Shown here piece after piece: positions 10,701 to 21,821 of a stretch of DNA of 64,000 bases (position 1 is its first letter; the number at the start of each line of letters is the position of its first letter). Below the pieces are notes generated by a model. It was not told the DNA's origin. It made no database searches and saw only the letters and a list, made by a program, of their open reading frames with translations. The stretch is from Ilex aquifolium (Eukaryota; Streptophyta; Magnoliopsida; Aquifoliales; Aquifoliaceae): assembly GCA_951799425.1 (NCBI GenBank), contig OX637399.1:17228501-17292500 (forward strand). Direction: 5' to 3'. Position numbers and translations under genes: made by a program.

Positions 10701-12363
10701 GTGGATGGAGTTTCTGGAAGACTATGACTTCACTTTGCATTACCACCCCGGTAAGGCAAATGTGGTGGCTGATGCACTTAGCCGGAAGTCACGGGGAGTC
10801 TTGGCTAGTGTAGCTTCCCGAGAGTGGGAAATGCTCGAGACTGTGGGACAGTTTGGGCTACATTACATGGGGCAGGCTCAGGGTACCTTGGGAAGTTTGG
10901 TGGCTACGCCTTCCCTACTGAGCAGAGTGATTGAGTCTCAAGGGCAAGACCTAGAGATAGCGTCCATTAAGGACCGGGTACGGTCGGGTACAGGTGACGA
11001 GGGCTGGGCCATTCATTCGGATGGTAGTCTTCGGTATAGGGGAAGGATTGTGGTTCCCCAATCTCCGGATCTAAGGGAGGAGATTCTTAGGGAATTTCAT
11101 TGTTCTCGTTTTGCGGTTCATCCAGGGGGCACGAAGATGTATCATGATCTTCGTCGTCAGTATTATTGGAGTGGGATGAAGGGACAAGTTGGTGAATTTG
11201 TTGGTAGATGTCTCACATGTCAGCAAGTGAAGGCTGAACACCAGAGACCAGCGGGATTACTCCAGCCTTTGGAGGTAGCTGAGTGGAAGTGGGAGCATGT
11301 CACGATGGATTTTGTGACTCATTTGCCACGGACATCGCGGGGACATGATGCGGTGTGGGTGATAGTGGACCGGCTTACCAAGTCGGCACACTTTTTGGCT
11401 GTGCGGATGACCTTCACATTGGAGGAATTCTGCAAGTTATATATACGAGAGATTGTCCGATTGCATGGGGTGCCCGTATCTATAGTATCGGATCGGGATC
11501 CCAGATTCACATCTCATTTTTGGGAGAGTTTCCAGCGAGCCATGGGGACTCAGTTGATGATGAGCACTGCTTTTCATCCCCAGACGGATGGTCAGTCAGA
11601 GAGGACTATCCAGACATTAGAGGACATGTTGCGGGCATGTGTCCTAGATCTCAAGGGTAGCTGGGAAGATCACTTACCCTTGGTGGAGTTCGCCTATAAC
11701 AATAGTTATCAGGCGAGCATACAGATGGCACCCTACGAGGCACTATATGGGAGGCCATGTCGATCTCCAGTTTGTTGGACAGAGGTTGGGGAGAGACCTG
11801 CTACGGGTCCGGATTTAGTTAGAGACACCTCAGAGAAGGTGGACTTGATACGGAAGCGTCTTCTCACGGCTCAGAGCCGGCAGAAGAGCTACGCCGATAG
11901 ACGACGGCGACCTCTAGAGTTTGAGGTGGGAGATCATGTCTTCTTGAAGGTTATGCCTAAAAGAGGAGTGGTCCGGTTTGGTAAGCGGGGAAAACTGTCG
12001 CCGAGATACATCGGGCCCTTCGAGGTACTCGAGAGGGTGGGTACAGTTGCTTATTGGTTGGCGTTGCCGCCAAATTTATCGGGTGTTCACGCGGTGTTTC
12101 ATGTCTCTATGCTCCGGAAGTATACTCCAGATCCGACTCATGTGGTGGATTGGGGCGAGCTTGTTGTTGATGCGGATGGGACCTTCGAGGAGGGACCGGT
12201 GCGTATCATGGATAGCCGGGATCAGGTTTTGCGAGGCAAGACTGTGAGGCTAGTGAAGGTGCTGTGGCAGCACCGGGGAGTGGAAGAGGCAACATGGGAG
12301 CGCGAGGACACCGTACGTGCCAATTATCCTTTCTTGTTTGAGGATAGAGGTACGTTTTTATAG
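7741..12363 (+). CDS. gag-pol: Chromovirus Gag-Pol polyprotein, 1540 aa
   Basis: One frame encodes all element proteins. Order by residue: an Arg/Gly-rich start ([14 protein letters not shown]); retrotransposon Gag at about 55-230 ([35 protein letters not shown]); a Gln/Gly-rich linker with a CCHC-like knuckle near 300-313; an aspartic protease with DSGAS at 427; reverse transcriptase at about 630-800 with [25 protein letters not shown] and FVDD, its Asp pair at 759-760; RNase H from about 900 ([26 protein letters not shown]); integrase zinc finger from His1120, with core Asp at 1190, SDRDPRF and [12 protein letters not shown]; and a C-terminal chromodomain-like segment of about 60 residues ([11 protein letters not shown]). 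A single Gag-Pol frame with a C-terminal chromodomain, plus long LTRs, fits Tekay/Del. The ATG at 7741 heads the conserved Gly/Arg start also seen in the two related elements. The frame looks whole. The protein is known to form intracellular particles, with integrase directed to heterochromatin. Confidence 0.95.
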   Translation: MAYRGRGRRGGRWNNQPPPVFDHQAFAEAIGEAAATIAQASATAATIAQTGANMGQGGSSNLQKFKAHHPPIFLGGADPMVADRWIRQVEKILRAMEITSDATKITLATFQLEGESQLWWDWVKDSRNLEAMTWAEFRELYMGKYFPATARHAKAKEFLELKQGNMNVLEYVAKFTELARFADDYVASDVAKVRKFEDGLKLSIRGKIVGLLLQDLDSMVKTAMAIKREVEDARNIREAGVKDKKKEGQSSSSSAGKKQRTYVPQGIQGQSRGYQGQGRGRFFQDGENFRTAFQTGQKTCYFSHQPGHIKKECPRLQRSQSYGTSQSQSSVGQPQTQFVPPYPSMGQRSQYQSQGAAQGPTTFRAGTPQAGQMGQGMGRGRGQGSQAGTSGTQGRVYAMIPQTEPTDPSVIQGTFLLSRLWARVLFDSGASHSFISASCVKDLGLEVETLEEPLHVSSPLGARVRIDQICRGCELEISGILLIVDLRVMDMSEFDVILGMDWLAAHRVVIDCDRKRVTAYTSDGVCFRFQGDKHDALPQAVYDSRWHGQLMGWLASLTLEDEARQEFGLPRVVCDYEDVFPGELPGLPPHRDVDFNIELHLGTSPISMTPHKMTPAELQELKVQLQELLDRGFIRPSTSPWGAPVLFAKKKDKTLRLCIDYRQLNRVTIKNRYPLPRINDLFDQLRGARVYSKIDLRTGYHQLRVRETDIPKTAFRTRYGHFEFTVMPFGLTNAPAAFMDLMHRVFQPYLDQFVVVFVDDILIYSRSEEEHEGHLRVVLQILRDHQLYAKFSKCEFWLTEVKFLGHVVSASGVSVDPEKVESVMNWERLKSVFEIRSFLGLAGYYRRFIEDFSRLAAPMTKLTRKEVKFEWNDSCEKAFQELKRRLTSAPILIVPERGQRYTVYCDASKDGLGCVLMQSGRVVAYGSRQLKNHEQNYPTHDMELAAIVFALKAWRHYLYGEQFEVFSDHKSLKYIFTQRDLNMRQRRWMEFLEDYDFTLHYHPGKANVVADALSRKSRGVLASVASREWEMLETVGQFGLHYMGQAQGTLGSLVATPSLLSRVIESQGQDLEIASIKDRVRSGTGDEGWAIHSDGSLRYRGRIVVPQSPDLREEILREFHCSRFAVHPGGTKMYHDLRRQYYWSGMKGQVGEFVGRCLTCQQVKAEHQRPAGLLQPLEVAEWKWEHVTMDFVTHLPRTSRGHDAVWVIVDRLTKSAHFLAVRMTFTLEEFCKLYIREIVRLHGVPVSIVSDRDPRFTSHFWESFQRAMGTQLMMSTAFHPQTDGQSERTIQTLEDMLRACVLDLKGSWEDHLPLVEFAYNNSYQASIQMAPYEALYGRPCRSPVCWTEVGERPATGPDLVRDTSEKVDLIRKRLLTAQSRQKSYADRRRRPLEFEVGDHVFLKVMPKRGVVRFGKRGKLSPRYIGPFEVLERVGTVAYWLALPPNLSGVHAVFHVSMLRKYTPDPTHVVDWGELVVDADGTFEEGPVRIMDSRDQVLRGKTVRLVKVLWQHRGVEEATWEREDTVRANYPFLFEDRGTFL

Positions 12364-12443
12364 TCATTTACTATTACATGACTGTAGCATATGCATGAGA
12401 TTGCATGTATGTGTACGTGAATTTCGGGGACGAAATTCTTTTT
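12364..12443 (+). other. Short 3' untranslated spacer of the chromovirus
   Basis: These 80 bases separate the Gag-Pol stop from the polypurine tract and include 'ggggacgaaattctttt', a phrase shared (in complement) with the minus-strand relative at 39544-39560. Confidence 0.6.
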
Positions 12444-12456
12444 AAGGGGGGAAGAA
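12444..12456 (+). promoter_or_regulatory. Polypurine tract
   Basis: AAGGGGGGAAGAA lies immediately before the LTR start TGTAAAACCC at 12457, as expected for the plus-strand primer of an LTR retrotransposon. Confidence 0.92.
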
Positions 12457-12809
12457 TGTAAAACCCGGGAAATTTGGATTTTTTTTAAAAAGGGCAAAAT
12501 AGTAATTTGCCACTATAATGCGTATTTAAAATACTCATGTTTTAGACCTCGGATGAGGAAACAGAGTTCGCTGTTGAATTCGTATCGCGAAAACGAGTCA
12601 CCTTGTCAAATTTCGTCGAATTCCGAGATAGTCGGATTTTGCACGTCGTTCGAGGCGACTGCGTGGCGAATGACCTCACGAACGTCCCCATAAATGAGTT
12701 TTATAAAATTTCCTTAAAATTAAGTTTAAGTTTAAATAAAATTAATTTGAACTTAAACCGGGACCAAATAAATCGTTTCGGGACGAAATCGAACCCGATT
12801 AAGCGAGGG

Positions 12810-12851
12810 ACACGTGGCACGACGTAGGCCGAGTATTTAAAACTATAAATA
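12810..12851 (+). promoter_or_regulatory. LTR promoter: G-box/ABRE plus TATA box
   Basis: ACACGTGGC at 12810-12818 is a perfect G-box/ABRE core. TATAAATA at 12844-12851 follows about 26 bp downstream. A purine-rich stretch (about 12910-12945) lies past the expected start site. The same arrangement occurs in the solo LTR at 25999-26040. The TATA assignment is firm by position; the response to ABA or light factors is only inferred from the motif. Confidence 0.7.
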
Positions 12852-14517
12852 GGGGTAAATATCTAGAAAATCAGATTTATTTTGCCCCTTGTGTTCTTGT
12901 TTGGCCGGCCAAGAGAGAGAGAAGAGAGAAAAGAGAGAAAACCTAAAACTCCAAGCTTCCTCCGTCGATTCCCGGAGTTCCGTCGCTCGGATTCCGTCGA
13001 ACCAAGAGCTAAAGTCGATCACATCGACGAGGGCTACGCAACCACACCAAGAGCAAGGGATTTCACCGAAGATCCAAGAGAGGAGATTTGGGGGAAATCT
13101 AGACTTGGGCTTGGAAAGTGTTCTTGAAGCTTCCTTCGAGAGAATTACGCTTCAAGAGGTAGGGTTTCTCCTACTTGGGACTATTTTTACCTTAGGTGTT
13201 ATTAGACTAAGGGTTAAAAGTTATATATGCATATGTATTGAAATATATATATGTCTATAGTTATGGTAATGGAAAGGGAGCATAGAGTTGGCCTAGGCTA
13301 ACTTCTAGCTTGATGTTATTACATAGGAGTTCCATGTGGTTTCTCTTATAACCTGGTGACATTTGAGCTATATGGTTGCTTGGAATGTGTTATGTGAAAC
13401 ATGACTTTAATGATTACTAGGTGTTTGATAAAATGCCTAGGTGAAATTGTGTGTGTTACTTGCATAATGCTATGTTATAACATGCTTGGGTGATTGTGAA
13501 ATCATATGCTTAGGATATGGTTGTTAGATGAAGAGTGTTGTTGATATATGCATGAAATGATATATTGAACATAATGAGTTATGGTAGTTATGTGCTTTTG
13601 ATATAATTGCCATTGATGTATTGGAAATGTTTATATGTTTGTCATGAGCATATTGAGCATTATGTTGTATGCAACGGAACATGGCATTGCATATGCATCT
13701 CATTACATGGGTGTGTGTGCATGGTTGATGTCAATACCACACTTGGGGATTGACAATATGGCTTGGGATAAAGTTGGGTCGAAGACCTAGCTAAGCCGCT
13801 TGATTGCATGACAAATTGGGTCGGGATGAGCAAGAAGAGGCATGACGACCTCTCGGGTGAAAGACCCGGTGTTTGGGGGGTGCACTCCGTTGGTATAAGA
13901 GCCCATAAAGTGTACGGGTGTGGAAGACCATTGGTTAAGTCCATAAAGAAGTCCGATCCCAAGAAAGACCCTAGTTTTCAAAATATCATTTGATGTAAAC
14001 ATAAATGATGAAATGAAACACTTTGGCATTGCATCGTGTTGTATGAGTCGGTGAGAACTCGGGTTTAAATGCATGAGTGAGTGACATCTCATTTCATGGC
14101 ATGGTATGTTGCATTCCAACTTAGAATGCATGTCCTTTCGATAAATGATTGTTTGCAAATGAATGTTGCATGAGCATGAGCATCTAGGGGAAGAGTAGCC
14201 CTGGTAGGGTTTACTTTACTGGGCGTTGGCTCACCCTATACGGGAAACATTTCAGGTGTGGGGTTTGCACCGGCGGATGGCTCACTTGGAGAGCATCAAG
14301 AATGAAGGGGGCCGGCTTGTGGCCTTAGTTAGAGTTTTTGTAAAAACTTTTGTATAAATTCCATTTTGATGTGTAGATTATGGAATTAAATGTAATGGAA
14401 CTTGTATAAGTTGTGTATTATATGAAAAATCGTATTATACATGTGTTGGATGAGTTAGGAATGTATTAGAATGGATTGGAAGTGAAAAACAAAGGAAAAA
14501 GGCAAAACTGGCAAAAT

Positions 14518-14643
14518 CGTACCGGTATGCGTACCGGTACGTAGACAGACAGAAGGCAGAGCGTACCGGTACGCGTACCGGTACGCGTACCGGTACGCCG
14601 ATGTCTAGTGGGTTCAGTGTACCGGTACGCGTACCGGTACGCC
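14518..14643. repeat. Palindromic-word cluster (CGTACCGGTACG) in the LTR
   Basis: About seven GTACCGGTA(C/T) cores occur in 126 bp, five of them as the perfect 12-bp palindrome CGTACCGGTACG. Some are head to tail and some are separated by unrelated text. The cluster lies some 300 bp before the LTR end, downstream of the TATA box, so it would be in the element's RNA leader. Confidence 0.9.
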
Positions 14644-14935
14644 CATCAAAACTCAGAATTTTTTTTTTTAATTTTTGTTTTCTTTGCCAAGCCTTTGGGC
14701 TATGTTTTTCCTTCCCTCCAATGATCAAATTGGACCCTAGTGGGGTATGAATCATGGGGAGTTGGATTGGGGTTGGATCGAATGAATGCTGAACCGAATT
14801 TTCATTTTGGATTTATAACCTCGGTTTAAGGATGTTATCGATGTGGTGTCGGGTTAAGCGACATCCACGGGTATTTCCGCGGGTTGATGGGTTGTCAACG
14901 GTTAATACAGGACCCCCGGAAAATGGGGCGTCACA

Positions 14936-14940
14936 TGCAC
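14936..14940. repeat. 5-bp target duplication, right copy (TGCAC)
   Basis: This is the second copy of TGCAC, after which unit I-4 resumes with 'actcaaaaaa'. Confidence 0.9.
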
Positions 14941-16114
14941 ACTCAAAAAAAAAAAAAGGAATTCTCAATTTGATATGACTGTGCCACTCGTAAATATGTG
15001 TGAAGATCGAATTTATGCAATCAATACAAATTTTACTCACTCAATTCCAAACAATTGAATATATCTATCAAATGGAACGATCTTGGCATAATACCATGAA
15101 ACGAATGTTAAGCGGCATAAAAATAATGCAATTGACATATCTCATAGGTATTAAAGCATGCGCACTCAACCATTCAACCTAAAATCGAATCGGGCTTTCT
15201 GTGGTTGTAATGGGACCTTGGGTAAAGGTTTAACGAACCAAAAGGATTTAGTCTGCAGAAGAAGTTATCTCTTGGACAAATTTAATATTCAATAATACAC
15301 TCAACCCTTGATTTCATGCATCATAAAAGCTCATATCCCTCATTCTTCCTTCACAAGACTTTGGCTTGAGATGCCCCATGCCCTTACATTTTCCTTTCCA
15401 TCTTTGCCACAGTCATAGAATTCATGAAGACTAAGGGAACCCAAGCTGGGGGAGTAATCCCAGAGATTTCATCAGAGGGAGTTGGACGCAAAATCTTTCT
15501 TGGAGTGATTTCAAAGTCAAAGATCAAAACAAGAATCAAGAGGAACTAGAGAGACTTGAGGGTTTAGAGGGCCTCCCTTGGGTTTTTTGAAAACTATAGG
15601 ACAGGTTTGATGGATTGTGTCTTAAGGATTACAGAGAACCAAATGATTAGCTACCGATAGAAACCCTTTTAATTTTTTTGGCAGAACAGGAACGTATCGG
15701 TAGGAAGCAGCACTCGACCTAGCGATAGCGCAGCTCAGAATTCCCACAATTTTTCCTATTTTTTTATAATTATTTTTCTTCTTCAAAACATATCAAAACA
15801 AATTAATTAAAACCCTATGTCCTAAAACCCAAAGTTTACCCAATTTAAGTCCTTAATCACATTCCACTGTGCGACAAGTTCTAAGTATACGCATTCCAAT
15901 TTGTGATACAAAGTAACAAATATAGTGCTAAGGAATTTCAAGAATATTAAACAATCTATTGGAGTGTAAAACTAAAAGCAAAATTAAAATTGCACAACAC
16001 ATTCGGAGGCAACATGAATGCAATTATTTAGCTTAGTCACCAAGCCTTTGAACCCCTCGGTTACCCCTAGTGGACGAGTGTTGTCCCATGAATTTTTTCT
16101 GGAAAAGATACCAA

Positions 16115-17546
16115 CAAACTTCCACTAGTCTATCCAAAATTTATATTATTTTCCCCTATTCACCATGAACTCGAAGACATACCATATCCACTCGATTTAG
16201 TACAACCACAGCTCTACAACAGGCCCAATGGTTATACAAGAATATAGACAGTCATGTTGGTACCCAGAACTCGTGTGTGGTATGATCATGCAACTAAACG
16301 TATTCGTAAACAAAGGTTCATATTGCAATTAACTGTCCAAAGTTAGTTTCAATGCCCAACTCACCATGGTTTGCACACTAAAAAAAAAGGAATTCTCTAT
16401 TCTCATGACTATGCCACTCGTATATATGTGTGAGGCTCGAATTTATGTAATCAAGGCAAATTTTACTCACGCAATTCCAAACAATGGAATACATATATCA
16501 AATGGAACGATCTTGGCATAATCCCATGAAACGAATGTTAAGCGGCATAAAAAAAATGCAATTGACATATCTCATAGGTATTAAAGGATGTGCACTCAAC
16601 CATTCCATGTAAAATCTAATAGGGCTTTGTATGGTTGTAATGGGACCTTGGTTAAATGTTTGAGGAACGAAAAGATTAAGTTTACAGAAGAATTTATCCC
16701 TTAGACGAATTTAATATTCAATAATGCACTCAACCTTTGGTTTGATGCAACATAAAAGCCCATATCCCTCATTCTTCCTTCACAAGACTTTGGCTTGAGG
16801 TGTCCCTTGGCCTCACATTTTCCTTTCCATCTTTGCCACGGTCATAGGATTCATGGAGACAAAGGGAACCCAGGATGGAAGGGGGGTAGTCCCAGAGATT
16901 TCATCAGAGGGAGTTGGACGCCAAATATTTCTTGGAGTCATTTCGAAAGTCAAAGATCAAAAAAAGAATTAAGAAGAACTAGAGAGACTTGAGGGTTTAG
17001 AGGGCCTCCCTAGGGTTTTTCGAAAACTATAGGACAAGTTTGATGGATTGGGTCTTAAGGATTACAGAGAACCAAATGATTAGCTACCGATAGAAACCCT
17101 TTTAATTTTTTTGGCAGAACAGGAACGTACCGGTAGGAAGCAGCACTCGACATAGCGGTAGCGCAGTTCAGAATTTCCATAATTTTTCCTATTTTTTTTT
17201 TATTATTTTTCTTCTTCAAAACTAATCAAAACAAATTAATTAAAACCCTAAGTCCTAAAACCCAAAGTGTTCCCAATTTAAGTCCTTAATCACATTCCAC
17301 AGTGCGACAAGTACTAAGTATACGCAATCCAATTTGTGATACAAAGTAACAAATATAATGCTAAGGAATTTTAAGAATATTAAACAATCTATTGGAGCGT
17401 AAAATTAAAAGCAAAATAAAAATTGGACAACACATTCGTAGGCAACATGAATGCAATTATTTAGCTTAGTCACTAAGCTGTTGAACCCCTAGGTTACCCC
17501 AAGTGGACGAGTGTTGTCCCGCGAATTTTACTAGATAAGATACTAA
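16115..17546 (+). repeat. Array unit I-5
   Basis: This 1432-bp unit is the partner of unit I-8: both have 'tattctcatgac', 'gtatatatgtgtgaggctcg' and a Lys-rich change in the short frame, which is closed here by TAA. Confidence 0.9.
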
Positions 17547-18967
17547 CAAACTTCCACTAGTCTATCCAAAATTTAAATCATTTTCACCTTATAACCATGA
17601 ACTTGAAGACATATACCATATCCACCCGATTTAGTCCACCCACAGCTTTACTACAGGCTCAAAGGCTATACAAGAATATTAACAGTCTTGTTGGTACCCA
17701 AAACTTGTGTGTGGTATGATCATGCAACTAAACGGATTTGTAAACGAAGGCTCATATTGCAATTAACTGTCCATAGTTAGTTTCAATGCCAAACTCACCT
17801 TGGTTTGCACACTCAAAAAAAAAAGGAATTCTCTATTTGTCATGACTGTGCCACTCGTAAATATGTGTGAGGATCGAATTTATGTAATCAAGGCAAATTT
17901 TACTCACTAAATTCCAAACAATGGAATACATCTATCAAATGGAACGATATTGGCATAATCCCATGAAACGAATGTTAAGCGGCATAAAAATAATGCACTT
18001 AACATATCTCATTGGTATTAATGCATGTGCACTCAACCATTCAACCTACAATCGAATTGGGCTTTCCATAGTTTTAATGCGACGTTGGGTAAAGGTTTGA
18101 CGAACAAAAGGGTTAAATTTGCAGAAGAAGTTTTCCCTTAGACAAATTTAATATTCTATAATACACTCAACCCATGATTTGATGCAACATAAAAGCCCAT
18201 ATCCCTCATTGTTCCTTCACAAGACTTTGGCTTGAGGTGTCCCTTGGCCTCACATTTTCCTTTCCATCTTTGCCACGGTCATAGAATTCATGAAGACTAA
18301 CGGAAACCAAGCTGGGTGAGTAGTCCCAGAGATTTCATCAGAGGGAGTTGGACGCAAAATCTTTCTTTGAGTGATTTCGAAAGTCAAAGATCAAAACAAG
18401 AATCAAGAGGAACTAGAGAGACTTGAGGGTTTAGAGGGCCTCCCTTGGTTTTTCCGAAAACTATAGGAGAAGTTTGAGAGATTGGGTCTTAAGGATTACA
18501 AAGAACCAAATGATTCGCTACCGATAGAAACCCTTTTCATTTTTTTGACAGAACAAGAACGTACCGGTAGGAAGCAGCACTCGACCTAGCTATAGAGCAG
18601 TTCAGAATTCCACAATTTTTCCTATTTTTTTAAAAATATTTTTCTTCTTCAAAACTTATCAAAACAAATTAATTAAAATCCTAAGTCCTAAAACCCAAAG
18701 TTTACCCAATTTAAGTCCTTAATCACATTCCACAGTGCGACAAGTTCTAAGTATGCGCAATCCAATTTGTGATACAAAGTAACAAATATAATGCTAAGGA
18801 ATTTCAAGAATATTAAACAATCTATTGGAGCGTAAAATTAAAATTGCACAACACATTCGTAGGCAACATGAATGCAAATATTTAGCTTAGTCACTAAGCC
18901 GTTGATCCCCTAGGTTACCCGCAGTGGACGAGTGTTGTCCCGCGAATTTTACTAGATAAGGTACCAA
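17547..18967 (+). repeat. Array unit I-6
   Basis: This unit is the partner of unit I-9: both have 'aaatcattttcacct' and 'gacatataccatatccaccc'. The short frame is closed early (TGA after 'gctggg'). Confidence 0.9.
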
Positions 18968-20394
18968 CAAACTTCCACTAGTCAATCCAAAATTTATATT
19001 GTTTTCCCCTATTCACAATGAACTCGAAGACATACCATATTCACGCAATTTAGTCCACCCACATCACTACAACAGGCTCAATGGTTATACAAGAATATTG
19101 ATAGTCATGTTGGTACCCAAAACGCGTGTGTGGTATGATCATGCAACTAAACGGATTCGTAAACAATGGTTCATATTGCAATTAACTGTCCAGAGTTAGT
19201 TTCAATGCCCAACTCACCATGGTTTGCACACTTAAAAAAAAGGAATTCTCTATTCTCATGATTGTGCCACTCGTATATAAGTGTGAAGCTCGAATTTATG
19301 TAATCAAGTCAAATTTTACTCACGCAATTCCAAACAATGGAATAGATATATCAAATGGAACGATCTTGGCATAATCCCATGAAACGAATGTTAAGCGGCA
19401 TAAAAATAATGCAATTGACATATCTCTTAGGTATTAAAGCATGTGCGCTCAACCATTCCACCTAAAATCGAATAGGGCTTTCTATGGGTGTAATGGGACC
19501 TTGGGTAAATGTTTGAGGAACGAAAGGATTAAGTTTGTAGAAGAAGTTATCCTTTAGATGAATTTAATATTCAATAATACACTCAACCCTTGATTTGATG
19601 CAACATAAAAGCTCATATCCCTCATTCTTCCTTCACAAGACTTTGGCTTGAGGTGTCCCTTGGCCTCACATTTTCCTTTGCATCTTTGCCACGGTCATAG
19701 AATTCATGAAGACTAAGGGAACCCAGGCTGGGGGAGTAGTCCCAGAGATTTCATTAGAGGGAGTTGGACGCAAAATCTTTCTTGGAGTGATTTCAAAATT
19801 CATAGATCAAAACAAGAATCAAGAGGAACTAGAGAGACTTGAGGGTTTAGAGGGCCTCCCTTGGGTTTTTTGAAAACTATAGGACAGGTTTGATGGATTG
19901 TCTTAAGGATTACAGAGAACCAAATGATTAGCTACCGATAGAAACCCTTTTAATTTTTTTGGCAGAACAGGAACGTACCGGTAGGAAGCAGCACTCGACC
20001 TAGCGATAGTGTAGTTCAGAATTCCCACAATTTTTCCTATTTTTTTATAATTATTTTTCTTCTTCAAAACTTATCAAAACAAATTCATTCAAACCCTAAG
20101 TCCTAAAACCCAAAATGTTCCCAATTTAAGTCCTTAATTACATTCCACAGTGCGACAAGTTCTAAGTATACGCAATCCAATTTGTGATACAAAGTAACAA
20201 ATATAATGCTAAGGAATTTCAAGAATATTAAACAATCTATTCGAGCGTAAAATTAAAAACAAAATTAAAATTGCACAACACATTCGTAGGCAACATAAAT
20301 GCAATTATTTAGCTTAGTCACTAAGCCTTTGAACCCCTAGGTTACCCCTAGTGGACGAGTGTTGTCCTGCGAATTTTTCTAGATAAGATACTAG
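18968..20394 (+). repeat. Array unit I-7
   Basis: The first half resembles units I-5 and I-8. The second half resembles I-4, with 'atgaagactaag' and the short 'gattgtcttaagg'. The short frame runs 55 codons at 19706-19873 and ends early by CGA to TGA. Confidence 0.9.
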
Positions 20395-21821
20395 CAAACT
20401 TCCACTAGTCTATCCAAAATTTAAATTATTTTCCCCTAATCACCATGAACTCGAAGACATACAATATCCACTCGATTTAGTCCACCCACAGCTCTACAAC
20501 AAGCTCAATGGTTATACAAGAATATTGACAGTCTTGTTGGTACCCAAAACTCGTGTGTGGTATGATCATGAAACTAAACGGATTCGTAAACAAAGGCTCA
20601 TATTGCAATTAACTATCCATAGTTAGTTTCAATGCCCAACTCACCATGGTTTGCACACTCAAAAAAAAGGAATTCTCTATTCTCATGACTGTGCCACTCG
20701 TATATATGTGTGAGGCTCGAATTTATGTAATCAAGTCAAATTTTACTCACTCAATTCCAAACAATGGAATACATCTATCAAATGGAACGATCTTGGTATA
20801 ATCCCATGAAACGAATGTTAAGCGGCATAAAAATAATGCAATTGACATATCTCTTAGGTATTAAAGCATGTGCACTCAACCATTCCACCTAAAATCGAAT
20901 AGGGCTTTCTATGGTTGTAATGGGACCTTGGGTAAATGTTTGAGGAACGAAAGGATTAAGTTTGTAGAAGAAGTTATCCTTTAGACGAATTTAATATTCA
21001 ATAATACACTCAACCCTTGATTTGATGCAACATAAAAGCTCATATCCCTCATTCTTCCTTCACAAGACTTTGGCTTGAGGTGTACCTTGGCCTCACATTT
21101 TCCTTTCCATCTTTGCCACGGTCATAGAATTCATGGAGACAAAGGGAACCCAGGCTGGGGGGTAGTCCCAGAGTTTTCATGAGAGGGAGTTGGACGCCAA
21201 ATCTTTCTTGCAGTCATTTCGAAAGTCAAAGATAAAAAAAAACATTAAGATGAACTAGAGAGACTTGAGGGTTTAGACGGCCTCCCTAGGGTTTTTCGAA
21301 AACTATAGGACAGGTTTGATGGATTGGGTCTTAAGGATTAGAGAGAACCAAATGATTAGCTACCGATAGAAACCATTTTAATTTTTTTGGCAGAACCGGA
21401 ACGCATCGGTAGGGAGCAGCACTCGACATAACGGTAGCGCAGTTCAAAATTTCCACAATTTTTCCTATTTTTTTTTATTATTTTTCTTCTTCAAAACCAA
21501 TCAAAACAAATTAATTAAAACCCTAAGTCCTAAAACCCAAAGTGTTCCCAATTTAAGTCCTTAATCACATTCCACAGTACGACAAGTTCTAAGTATACGC
21601 AATCCAATTTGTGATACAAACTAACAAATATAATGCTAAGGAATTTTAAGAATATTAAACAATCTATTGGAGCGTAAAATTAAAAGCAAAATAAAAATTG
21701 GACAACATATTCGTAGGCAACATGAATGCAATTATTTAGCTTAGTCACTAAGCCGTTGAACCCCTAGGTTACCCCTAGTGGACGAGTGTTGTCCCGCGAA
21801 TTTTACTAGATAAGATAGTAA
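20395..21821 (+). repeat. Array unit I-8
   Basis: The unit is 1427 bp long and the partner of I-5 at 4280 bp distance. The short frame is closed by a one-base loss in the G-run. Confidence 0.9.

Larger units (their letters stand above)
6667..14935 (+). mobile_element. Tekay/Del-type Ty3 chromovirus with a foldback left end
   Basis: This is an LTR retrotransposon of the chromovirus branch of Ty3/gypsy. In order it has: an inverted copy of the LTR terminus (6667 to about 7003), the forward LTR terminus (to 7308), a primer-binding site, an untranslated leader, one uninterrupted Gag-Pol frame (7741-12363), a polypurine tract and a 2479-bp 3' LTR (12457-14935). Both outer ends read TGTGACG... and ...CGTCACA, and a perfect 5-bp duplication flanks them. 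The coding part looks whole. The left LTR is represented only by its last ~310 bp plus the inverted copy. The two forward LTR termini differ at about 3 positions plus a T-run over some 290 bp, so insertion was recent (well under a few million years at usual plant rates). Confidence 0.95.
12457..14935 (+). repeat. 3' LTR of the chromovirus, 2479 bp
   Basis: It starts TGTAAAACCCGG and ends GGGGCGTCACA, directly followed by the target duplication TGCAC. It carries an upstream G-box and TATA box near its start and a cluster of palindromic words near its end (14518-14643). It is closely similar to the LTR at 59090-61412 and more distantly to the solo LTRs at 25643 and 48372. Confidence 0.95.
6405..16114 (+). 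repeat. Array unit I-4, split by a chromovirus
   Basis: The unit sequence is 6405-6661/6666 and 14936-16114. It is cut by the element at 6667-14935, with TGCAC duplicated on either side. Without the insertion and one TGCAC copy the unit is about 1436 bp. Its second half is of the 'atgaagactaag' type shared with unit I-7. Confidence 0.9.

Noticed and set aside
13660-14158. 100-123 codon frames on the minus strand of the LTR, repeated at 26771-27227 and 60280-60651
   Set aside because: They recur only because the LTRs are homologous. They have no recognisable domain, and the frames break differently between copies. I treated them as shadows of LTR DNA.
16795-16992. 60-67 codon frames starting RCPLASHFPFHLCHG in many units
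   Set aside because: This overlaps the METK frame in another register, so only one of the two could be meaningful. It lacks a consistent start and reads as a shadow.
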